A stretch of 5,939 bases of DNA from JANPCX01 sp046049865 (lineage in GTDB: Bacteria; Pseudomonadota; Gammaproteobacteria; Burkholderiales; Burkholderiaceae_C): assembly GCA_046049865.1 (NCBI GenBank), contig JBJOQO010000121.1, positions 1 to 5,939 of the forward strand, read 5' to 3'. Position numbers and translations under genes: made by a program. Position 1 is the first letter of the stretch, and every line of letters begins with the position of its first letter. Shown one piece after another: positions 1 to 5,556 of this stretch. Below the pieces are notes generated by a model, which was not told the DNA's origin, searched no databases, and saw nothing but the letters and a program-made list of their open reading frames with translations.

Positions 1-31
1 TGTGCAAATCAATCCCCGCGTAAAGTTCCAT
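1..31 (-). CDS. IS110-family DEDD transposase, first 10 codons only (partial)
   Basis: Reading the minus strand from the ATG at 31-29 gives MELYAGIDLH before the window ends. This is the characteristic opening of IS110-family transposases (Y-A-G-I-D-L-H, usually followed by S-N-N). The aspartate at residue 8 is the position of the first acidic residue of the RuvC-like DEDD catalytic domain. Known family members recombine DNA through an N-terminal DEDD domain and a C-terminal serine-containing Tnp domain, guided by an RNA from the element's non-coding end. The start choice is supported by an excellent Shine-Dalgarno sequence, AAGGAG at 43-38, six bases upstream of the ATG. Ten residues are too few to assign the IS110 or IS1111 subgroup or to say whether the gene is intact. 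Confidence 0.78.
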   Translation of the reverse strand, partial: MELYAGIDLH

Positions 32-104
32 GTCGGCCTCCTTGGCTTAGGTTTCCATCGTCTGAATCGCAATCCAAACGATAGACCCCTCAATGGAGGC
101 CGAC
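32..104 (-). repeat. Inverted-repeat hairpin in the IS leader, covering the transposase ribosome binding site
   Basis: On the minus strand GTCGGCCTCC (104-95) is perfectly complementary to GGAGGCCGAC (41-32), which directly abuts the transposase ATG. Within the 53-nt interval a second helix is possible. TCTATCGT (85-78) pairs with ACGATGGA (61-54) through seven Watson-Crick pairs and one G-T pair, and three further pairs (90-88 with 51-49) lie beyond a 2x2 internal loop. The apical loop is 62-77. The base stem is 80% G+C. In RNA this would sequester the GGAG core of the Shine-Dalgarno site and the spacer. The pairing is seen directly. The regulatory role is inferred from other insertion sequences (IS10, IS50, IS30) in which read-through transcripts hide the transposase start. 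It could instead be part of a structured guide RNA or a recombinase binding site. Confidence 0.65.
38..43 (-). promoter_or_regulatory. Shine-Dalgarno site of the IS110 transposase
   Basis: The minus strand reads AAGGAG at 43-38, then the six-base spacer GCCGAC, then ATG at 31. This is a near-perfect ribosome binding site and much stronger than those of the host genes in this window. It matters because its GGAG core and the whole spacer form one arm of a perfect inverted repeat (32-41 with 95-104), so the site can be masked in a long transcript. Confidence 0.75.
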
Positions 105-320
105 TCACGGGTAGATGTTTATCAGGTAAAAAAGCCCGTGGCTTTGAGCCCGGTGTTGAACCATGTTGCTGACGGCATCGCCAAAATCCACCAAGGCGTC
201 GAGGTCGGGCAAGGTACCCGCCACCCCGCCCCACAGCGCCGCCTTCCACACCGCCGTGCGCCGCCCCATGACAGCCACTGCGATGCTGCTGCCCAGCGCC
301 AATTGCGAGAGTGAGTCCAT
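105..320 (-). pseudogene. YdjM-type metal-dependent hydrolase, 5' fragment truncated by the IS110 element
   Basis: The predicted 71-residue product begins MDSLSQLALG and contains, in order, the conserved family segments around residues 20-30 (G-R-R-T-x-V-W-K-A-A), 35-42 (G-T-L-P-D-L-D-A) and 55-61 (Q-H-R-A-Q-S-H). These match the N-terminus of the YdjM/DUF457-like membrane-bound, metal-dependent hydrolases, whose full-length members are a few hundred residues long and have several membrane segments. Similarity stops after L-F-Y-L (about residue 66), and the frame then ends with I-N-I-Y-P-stop inside the IS leader. Most of the protein, including the remaining membrane helices, is lost, so the fragment is almost certainly non-functional. 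I chose the ATG at 320 because the family starts with M-D-S-L. An in-frame TTG at 362 would add 14 non-conserved residues. No clear Shine-Dalgarno site precedes 320. The gene lies 57 bp downstream of the M16 peptidase on the same strand and was probably the last gene of that transcript. The biochemical substrate of the family is not well established. Confidence 0.72.
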
Positions 321-377
321 AACGAAAGCGGTCAGGGTGCAAAAAAAGAATGTCAGTATCAAACAAGAGTCCTGTGA

Positions 378-3176
378 CTACTCCTTGAAATCCCCCCCAA
401 ACCCCATGACAAACCCCTCAGGTTGGATGTACTTACGCAGCGCCGCGTTCACCTGGTCCACCGTCAACGCTGAGAGTGCACGATCCACCTCGGCAGACCG
501 AGAAAAATTGCGTTTCATGTAGAGGTTGTTGACCCAGGCACCCGCCAGATTCTCGTCTTGGGCGCGGGAGAGGCGGCGGAAGTTGAGCAGGCCACTTTGC
601 CCAGAGCGCAGCTCCTCGGCAGTGAAGCCGTCTTTGAGAACACGCTGGATTTCTTCTTTGAATGCGGCCTCCACCTTGGCACGGGCGCTTGGCGCGAAGA
701 TGGCGCTGGCTGTCCACAGCGAGTGCGGCTCGTGTTGGTTCCAATTGATTTGGCTGCGCACGTCATAGGACAGGCCATCGGTCTCGCGAATGCGTTTCCA
801 CAGGCGTGAGTTACCGCCGTTGCCCACCAGGTAGTTAGCCATCATCAAGGCAGCGTAGTCGGCATCGCTTTCCGCCACAGGCAGGCGCAGGCTGACGCGC
901 ATCGTGGCGTTTTGTTTGTCGGGTGTGTTGACGCGCAACTGGGTGGGGGGAACTGCCACCCAAGGATCGGCAACGCGCTTCGGTTCAATGTTCGATTTCC
1001 AAGCAGACGCCTCGCCACCCCAGGCTTGCGTGAGTGCGGCTTTCAAAGCGGGAACATCGACATCACCCACGGCCGACAGCTCAATTTGGTTGCCGCCATA
1101 AAACCGTTGATGGAAGGTTTTGACTTTTTCAAGCGTCACGGCCTGCGTGTCTTCCGCCATCTCGTCGAAGGTGGGCGCGTAACGCACATCGCCACGCGGA
1201 TAGGCATTGCCGTGGCGTGCCATGGCGTTTTGAAGCGCGGGGCCGGGCTCTTTGCGCTGCGATTCAATGCCGGCAAGCGCCTGGCGTTTGATTTCGTCGA
1301 GACTGGCCTGTGCCAGCAGCGGCTCTCGCAGCATGTGGGCCACCAAGGTCATGGCCGCGGCCAGGTGTTCACGCCGTGAGTTCAGGGTGACCGTCACCTG
1401 GCCCGTGCCGGCCGAAACACTCAGTTCGGTCTTCAATTCGTTCAAGCGGTCTTGAAACTGCTGGCGGCTGAGCGTGCGGGTTCCTTTGTCGAGCATCGCT
1501 GCAAGGAAGTCAGGCGCTTCGCCTTGGCCGAAGAGTGATTTTTCGTCGCCGTACCTGAGAGTGAGTTGGGCCGCTACTGCGCCGCCACGTGTGCTCTTGG
1601 GCAAGAAGGCGGCGCGCACACCAGCCACTTGCCACAACTCGCTGGCACGGTTGAGGTTGTCCGGGCTGGCGTCGAACGCCTGGGTTGCGGCAGCGGCAGC
1701 TTGCGGTTTGAACGACTGCATCTCGCGCGCCACATCCACCCGAGCGGGTTCGGGCGCACGGCTCACGGTCTCGGAGGGCAAGTAAATCCCCACGGTGCGA
1801 TTGCTTTGCAGTAGCCGCTCTTGTGCCACACGCTGCACATCGGCCAATTGAGCGTCGCGTACCCTGTCCCGTTGGAGGAAGAAGAGCCGCCAATCGCCTT
1901 GGGCCACGGTTTCGCTCATGGCGATGCCCACGGCTTGCGGGTCGCTGAAACTTTGCTCCCAGCCTTTGAGCCAGGTGGCTTGGGCGCGTTTGAGTTCTTC
2001 GGGTGTGATGGGCTCTTTGGCGACGGACTCCAAAGTGCGCAGCAATTCATCACGCGCGGTATCGGTATTCTGCCCGGCACCGAGTTGTGCACCGAAGATG
2101 GCAAACCCCGGCTCCGCCAATGCAGCCGTGAAAGCAAAGGTGCTGGCGGCGAGTTGTTTCTCGGTAAGGCGCTGGTGCAAACGGCCTGCTGGGGTATCGC
2201 CCAAAATCAAACCCAGCAACTCCACCGCCGCGAAGTCGGGGTGGGCCGCAGGCGGAATGTGATAACCCGCGTAGATCAATGGCACGCCACCTTTGCGCCG
2301 CAAGGTAATGCTGCGCTCGCCGTCTTGGGTGGGATCCAAGGTGTAGGTCGTTGGCAACGCCATGGGGCCGACTCGCAATGGCTTCTTGAGAGGGCCGAAA
2401 GACTCCGCCACCCAGGCCAACACCTGCTTCTGGTTGAACTTGCCAGAGACGATGAGGGTGGCGTTGTCAGGCTGGTAGTGGCGACGGTAGAAGGCTTGCA
2501 GGCGTGGAATGTCCACGTTCTCCACATCGCTGCGCGCGCCTATGGTGCTTTTGCCGTAGTTGTGCCACTGGTACATGGTGGCCAGGGTTTTTTCAAACAG
2601 GATGCGTCCGGGGCTGTTCTCGCCTTGCTCCATTTCATTGCGCACCACGGTCATCTCGGGGTCGAGGTCTTTGCGGGCGATGAAGCTGTTGACCATGGCG
2701 TCGGCCTGCCAAGCCAGGTACCAGCGCAGGTTGTCGTCGTTGGCGGAAAAACTGGCGGTGTAGTTGGTGCGGTCGTACCAGGTGCTGCCGTTGGCGGCGA
2801 GGCCGCGTTTATTGAAGTCGGCCCAGACCTGGGGGTGCTTGGGGGAGCCTTTGAAAAGCAAATGCTCCAGCAAATGCGCCATGCCGGTTTCACCATAACT
2901 CTCGTGCCTGGAACCCACACGGTAGGTCATGTTGACCGTGGTGGTGGGTTTGGCCTCGTCCGGTATCAAGAGCAACTGCAAACCGTTGGCGAGGCGGTAT
3001 TCCTGTATGCCTTCGACGGCACGCACCGCTTCGATGGTGTGGTTCTTCGCTGGGCGCTGGGCCTCAGCTGCGGGCTTGGATTTGTTCTTGGGTTTGGCAT
3101 GGGCCGGGAGCGCCAAGCCCAAACAAAGGGTCGTCAGCAGCGCGAAACAAAACGAACGGGCAGAGAGTGAAGACAT
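378..3176 (-). CDS. Secreted two-domain M16 (pitrilysin/insulinase) zinc metallopeptidase
   Basis: This 932-residue protein begins with a Sec signal peptide: a basic start, a hydrophobic core at about residues 9-23, and likely cleavage after A-H-A at residue 27. A Lys/Ala-rich linker follows to about residue 46. The first M16 domain (about 55-260) carries the inverted zinc motif H-L-L-E-H at 101-105. His101 and His105 are ligands and Glu104 is the catalytic base. The third ligand is Glu181 in R-N-E-M-E-Q, exactly 76 residues after His105, which is the family spacing. A first M16 C-type domain spans about 225-410. The second half (about 505-932) repeats the fold without an HxxEH motif and includes G-N-S-R-L-W-K-R-I-R-E near 787-797, as in inactive M16 partner halves. 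Both halves lie in one chain, and the length is close to that of periplasmic PqqL/YddC of E. coli. The likely role is degradation of peptides or small proteins in the periplasm; the substrate is unknown. It lies 106 bp after the cysteine-synthase-like gene. The ATG at 3176 is preceded by AAGG six bases upstream, within an inverted repeat. PqqL-type orthology is not proven. Confidence 0.93.
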   Translation of the reverse strand: MSSLSARSFCFALLTTLCLGLALPAHAKPKNKSKPAAEAQRPAKNHTIEAVRAVEGIQEYRLANGLQLLLIPDEAKPTTTVNMTYRVGSRHESYGETGMAHLLEHLLFKGSPKHPQVWADFNKRGLAANGSTWYDRTNYTASFSANDDNLRWYLAWQADAMVNSFIARKDLDPEMTVVRNEMEQGENSPGRILFEKTLATMYQWHNYGKSTIGARSDVENVDIPRLQAFYRRHYQPDNATLIVSGKFNQKQVLAWVAESFGPLKKPLRVGPMALPTTYTLDPTQDGERSITLRRKGGVPLIYAGYHIPPAAHPDFAAVELLGLILGDTPAGRLHQRLTEKQLAASTFAFTAALAEPGFAIFGAQLGAGQNTDTARDELLRTLESVAKEPITPEELKRAQATWLKGWEQSFSDPQAVGIAMSETVAQGDWRLFFLQRDRVRDAQLADVQRVAQERLLQSNRTVGIYLPSETVSRAPEPARVDVAREMQSFKPQAAAAATQAFDASPDNLNRASELWQVAGVRAAFLPKSTRGGAVAAQLTLRYGDEKSLFGQGEAPDFLAAMLDKGTRTLSRQQFQDRLNELKTELSVSAGTGQVTVTLNSRREHLAAAMTLVAHMLREPLLAQASLDEIKRQALAGIESQRKEPGPALQNAMARHGNAYPRGDVRYAPTFDEMAEDTQAVTLEKVKTFHQRFYGGNQIELSAVGDVDVPALKAALTQAWGGEASAWKSNIEPKRVADPWVAVPPTQLRVNTPDKQNATMRVSLRLPVAESDADYAALMMANYLVGNGGNSRLWKRIRETDGLSYDVRSQINWNQHEPHSLWTASAIFAPSARAKVEAAFKEEIQRVLKDGFTAEELRSGQSGLLNFRRLSRAQDENLAGAWVNNLYMKRNFSRSAEVDRALSALTVDQVNAALRKYIQPEGFVMGFGGDFKE

Positions 3177-3180
3177 GAAT

Positions 3181-3244
3181 AACCTTGATCAAAAATGCAC
3201 CATTGAAGAGGCATGGAAGTAGAGCCCGTCATTGGCTCAAGGTT
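3181..3244 (-). repeat. Inverted repeat in the leader of the M16 peptidase gene
   Basis: AACCTTGA at 3181-3188 is perfectly repeated in inverse as TCAAGGTT at 3237-3244, with 48 bp between the arms. On the minus-strand mRNA the downstream arm (3188-3181) contains the AAGG that serves as the only Shine-Dalgarno-like sequence for the ATG at 3176. The upstream arm could therefore mask it. The stem is short, half A/T and widely spaced, and a TTGATCAA self-palindrome at 3185-3192 overlaps it. A chance origin is quite possible. Confidence 0.35.
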
Positions 3245-3282
3245 CCGCGGCAACAACAAGAAGACTCAAACTTCGATGCCCA

Positions 3283-4404
3283 TCAGGCCGCCAGCCCAGC
3301 CAAACGCCAGGTGTCAAGAAGCGCCTGGGGCCAAATGCCCTGCTTCATCAAGTTCTGCACCGCTGCGCACTCATCGTGGCAGGACAAACCTTGGCCTCGA
3401 AGCCAGTCATCATTGAAGTAACGGTCTCGATAACGTTCGCCCGCATCGCACAGCAAGGTCACGATGGAGCCCGTTTCACGACGTTGTTTCATGTGCTGGG
3501 CGCAGGCCAGCGCGGCGATCAAGTTGGTGCCGGTAGAGCCGCCCACCAAACGTCCCAGCTGTTGGCTCAAGGCCCGCATCGCGCCGAGCGACCAGACATC
3601 AGGCACCTTGACCATGGCGTCAATCACCCCAGGCAAAAACGAGGCTTCGACCCGAGGGCGGCCGATGCCTTCGATGCGCGAACCGTGGGGCAGCGTGAGC
3701 GAGGCATCAACGGTTTGGTAGTAATCAAAAAAGACGGAGCGCTCGGCGTCCACGCCACACACCAGGGTTGGGTGGCTGCAGTAACGCACATAACGACCTA
3801 TGGTGGCCAAAGTGCCTCCGGTGCCTGCGCTGGCGACGATCCATGTCGGCAGCGGATTCGGCTCCAACTTCATTTGCGTGAAGATGGCTTCGGCAATGTT
3901 GTTATTGGCCCGCCAGTCGGTGGCGCGTTCCGCGTAGGTGAACTGGTCCATGTAGTGACCACCCAGCTCGTGGGCAAGCCGCTGCGACTCAATATAAATC
4001 GCATGCGGGTCGTCCACCAAGTGGCAGCGTCCACCTTGAAATTCAATCGCCGCCACTTTTTCGGCCGACGTGGTGCGCGGCATCACGGCCACGAAAGGCA
4101 GGCCAAGCAACCTTGCAAAGTAGGCTTCTGAAATGGCCGTGGAGCCGCTGGACGACTCCACCACTGTGGTGCCTTCTTTCAACCAACCGTTGCACAGGGC
4201 GTAGAGGAAAAGGCTGCGCGCGAGGCGGTGCTTGAGGCTGCCGGTGGGGTGACTGGACTCGTCTTTCAGGTAGAGCGAAATGCCGGGAAAGCCGGGCATG
4301 TCCACGGGGATCAGGTGGGTGTCACTGGAGCGCTGAAAGTCGGCTTCGATGCGGCGCACCGCTTCGCGAACCCAGCCGCGGTTCTTGTCGGACGAAGATG
4401 TCAT
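3283..4404 (-). CDS. PLP-dependent cysteine-synthase-family enzyme, probable Cds1-type L-cysteine desulfhydrase
   Basis: This 373-residue protein has the fold-type II PLP enzyme layout. The Schiff-base lysine is Lys58 in T-G-S-L-K-H-R, the substrate loop is S-S-S-G-S-T-A at 84-90, and the phosphate-binding glycine loop is A-G-T-G-G-T at 193-198. C-terminal motifs are G-G-S-T-G-T-N at 288-294 and C-D-A-G-E-R-Y at 319-325. The segment around L-Y-L-K-D-E-S-S-H-P-T-G (45-55), together with Y-A-L-C-N-G-W (68-74), closely recalls mycobacterial Cds1 (Rv3684), which breaks L-cysteine into pyruvate, ammonia and hydrogen sulfide. Classical CysK/CysM instead have T-S-G-N-T-G and P-S-S-G-E-R-Y, so a desulfhydrase is a better guess than a synthase, though not proven. 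No signal peptide is seen, so it should be cytosolic. I chose the ATG at 4404, not the in-frame upstream start at 4488. It overlaps the thioesterase stop in an ATGA, and similarity to the family begins soon after it. It has little Shine-Dalgarno sequence and probably relies on coupling to the upstream gene. Confidence 0.88.
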   Translation of the reverse strand: MTSSSDKNRGWVREAVRRIEADFQRSSDTHLIPVDMPGFPGISLYLKDESSHPTGSLKHRLARSLFLYALCNGWLKEGTTVVESSSGSTAISEAYFARLLGLPFVAVMPRTTSAEKVAAIEFQGGRCHLVDDPHAIYIESQRLAHELGGHYMDQFTYAERATDWRANNNIAEAIFTQMKLEPNPLPTWIVASAGTGGTLATIGRYVRYCSHPTLVCGVDAERSVFFDYYQTVDASLTLPHGSRIEGIGRPRVEASFLPGVIDAMVKVPDVWSLGAMRALSQQLGRLVGGSTGTNLIAALACAQHMKQRRETGSIVTLLCDAGERYRDRYFNDDWLRGQGLSCHDECAAVQNLMKQGIWPQALLDTWRLAGLAA

Positions 4405-4841
4405 GGTTGTGATTCTTTGATTTGAGTGAGCGCTGCAAGCAAACCTTCGGGCAGCTGCAATGCCTTGCCTTGCGCAAAATTCACCCAAACGATGGTCGCA
4501 CCGCCCGCAGCGACGATGGTGTCGGGTGCATCGGTTCGTTCAAACGTGACCACGTGGTCAAAACTGCGGCGACCGAGTTCAGTCAAATAGAGTTTTGCCA
4601 CGAGATCGCCCGGGTAGAGCAGCTGTTGATAAAAATTGCAGAACACATTGACCACCACCACGCCTTCACCGTTGCGAGGGTCCACATACTGCAGCTGGTT
4701 CAACCAATCCACCCGTGTGTTCTCCAGGTAGCGAAAGAACTCGACGTTGTTCACATGACCAAAGGCATCCATGTCGCCCCAGCGGATGGGGAACTGAGTT
4801 TGGTAGGCCAGGAATTTTTCTTCGGGAATGTCGATGCGCAT
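4401..4841 (-). CDS. Acyl-CoA thioesterase, hot-dog fold (4HBT/YbgC-like)
   Basis: The 146-residue product has the size of single hot-dog-domain thioesterases. Near the N-terminus it has R-W-G-D-M-D-A-F-G-H-V-N-N (about 20-32) followed by E-F-F-R-Y-L-E-N-T-R. This is the 4-hydroxybenzoyl-CoA thioesterase signature, in which the aspartate of M-D-A-F-G (Asp25) is the expected catalytic residue. The enzyme should hydrolyse an acyl-CoA thioester in the cytosol; the acyl chain cannot be told from sequence. The D-x-D-A-F-G-H-V-N-N variant is common in general acyl-CoA thioesterases, whereas YbgC/Tol-Pal members carry D-T-D-A-G-G. The ATG at 4841 is used, with AAGGG eight bases upstream; an in-frame TTG directly before it (4844) would add one residue. 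Its TGA overlaps the ATG of the downstream PLP enzyme by four bases, implying co-translation. It follows the YceH gene after a 56-bp gap. Confidence 0.9.
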   Translation of the reverse strand: MRIDIPEEKFLAYQTQFPIRWGDMDAFGHVNNVEFFRYLENTRVDWLNQLQYVDPRNGEGVVVVNVFCNFYQQLLYPGDLVAKLYLTELGRRSFDHVVTFERTDAPDTIVAAGGATIVWVNFAQGKALQLPEGLLAALTQIKESQP

Positions 4842-4897
4842 CAATGTGGCCCTTGCTCAAACTCACTGGCTGCTGTCGTTGTTGGACACCGGTGCCA

Positions 4898-5554
4898 TCA
4901 CCCGCGCTGGATGCCCAATTCGCTGAAAAGCCGTTCAACCAAGGCGCGCAGCTCAGCCACCTCGGTTTGCAGTTCCATCTGTTTGGATTGGAGTGCAGCC
5001 AGCTCCTCGCCACCACCATGACTGGGCGCGACGGACATGGCGTTCACATCCACCTCCCCACACAAGAGATGCGCCCACCTTGGCTCCCTTGCACCGGGCG
5101 CTTTGGGCAACTTCACCACCAAAGCGCCTCCCTTGTCGGAAGCACGATCGAGCAACTCTTGGAGGAAGCCCTCCACCGATGACAAATCCGCAAATCGATG
5201 CAAACGCTCGCTGTTGGCTCGCAACTCCGCCGAGGTCTGCGGCCCACGCAACATCAAGGTGGCGAGCAAGGCCACGGCTTGGGAAGGCAGGCCCATGGTG
5301 CGCGCCATGTTGTGCTCGAAACGCGCCACGCGCGAGCCACTGCGCTCCAGCACCAGTTGCAGGCCGCGCAGGTCTTCGACAGCCCCCTGCACGTCAACCT
5401 CCGAAGCATTGATCACCGGGTCACGTGCCGTTTTTTGATTGCATCCCAACACCAAGGTATTGAGTGACATCGGATAGCTGTCGGGCACGGTGTGTGCCTT
5501 TTCAACCAACACAGCCAGCACACGGGCTTCTAGGGGGGTCAGCGGTCGTTGCAT
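4898..5554 (-). CDS. yceH: YceH family protein (DUF480, UPF0502), tandem winged-helix protein
   Basis: The 218-residue protein aligns by eye along its length with E. coli YceH. Matching segments are L-T-x-L-E-A-R-V (5-12), P-x-S-Y-P-M-S-L-N (24-32), C-N-Q-K-T-x-R-D-P-V (38-47), L-M-L-R-G-P-Q-T-S-A-E-L-R (100-112), F-A-D-L-S-S-V (121-127) and R-E-P-R-W-A-H-L-L-C-G-E-V (156-168). The family has two winged-helix domains (about 1-80 and 85-165) and a C-terminal helical segment. Here that segment, at about 183-213, has heptad-like hydrophobic spacing consistent with a coiled coil. The cellular function is unknown; DNA binding is plausible from the fold but not shown. The ATG at 5554 lies two bases after the stop of the upstream dehydrogenase and has no good Shine-Dalgarno site, so translational coupling is likely. 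An in-frame TTG at 5560 would add two residues and overlap that stop. Confidence 0.93.
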   Translation of the reverse strand: MQRPLTPLEARVLAVLVEKAHTVPDSYPMSLNTLVLGCNQKTARDPVINASEVDVQGAVEDLRGLQLVLERSGSRVARFEHNMARTMGLPSQAVALLATLMLRGPQTSAELRANSERLHRFADLSSVEGFLQELLDRASDKGGALVVKLPKAPGAREPRWAHLLCGEVDVNAMSVAPSHGGGEELAALQSKQMELQTEVAELRALVERLFSELGIQRG

Positions 5555-5556
5555 AG

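Larger units (their letters stand above)
1..125 (-). mobile_element. Left end of an IS110-family insertion sequence (partial, runs off the window)
   Basis: The element is recognised from the transposase N-terminus encoded at 31-1 on the minus strand and from the abrupt break in the neighbouring hydrolase gene. The hydrolase protein matches its family up to about residue 66 (codons near 123) and then ends in five unrelated residues and a TGA at 107-105. The boundary is therefore near 115-128, although the exact base cannot be fixed from one side. IS110 elements generally lack conventional terminal inverted repeats and obvious target duplications, so none is expected. The element points the same way as the interrupted gene and the upstream operon, so host transcripts run into it. 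About 90 nt separate the inferred end from the transposase ATG. The rest of the element, including its other end, is outside the window. Confidence 0.72.

Noticed and set aside
106..140. Six-base inverted repeat CACGGG / CCCGTG spanning the inferred IS boundary, considered as a terminal repeat
   Set aside because: Only six bases match, the right arm lies in conserved hydrolase codons (S-H-G), and IS110 elements do not need such a repeat. A chance match is likely.
321..377. Possible terminator or promoter between the peptidase and the hydrolase fragment (run of seven T on the minus strand at about 341-347)
   Set aside because: The only candidate stem is weak, includes a G-T pair and lies some 16 nt before the T run. 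No convincing -35/-10 pair with proper spacing was found.
912..1379. 155-codon plus-strand open frame inside the peptidase gene
   Set aside because: It is a shadow frame with no family resemblance and no ribosome binding context.
1821..3170. 449-codon open frame on the plus strand opposite the M16 peptidase
   Set aside because: It is an antisense shadow of a strongly supported gene in GC-rich sequence. Its translation shows no recognisable domain, and the opposite strand encodes an intact peptidase with signal peptide and zinc ligands.
3232..4131. 299-codon open frame on the plus strand opposite the Cds1-like gene
   Set aside because: It is antisense to a gene with all PLP-enzyme motifs. 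The product is low in recognisable structure and rich in residues typical of reverse-frame translation.
3283..4488. Longer 401-residue start for the Cds1-like gene at 4488
   Set aside because: The extra 28 residues lie within the thioesterase coding region and do not resemble the family. The ATG at 4404 forms a standard four-base overlap.
4871..4900. CACCGGTG palindrome in the yceH-thioesterase gap, considered as an operator or terminator
   Set aside because: It is a single eight-base palindrome without a T tract, a second copy or promoter context.
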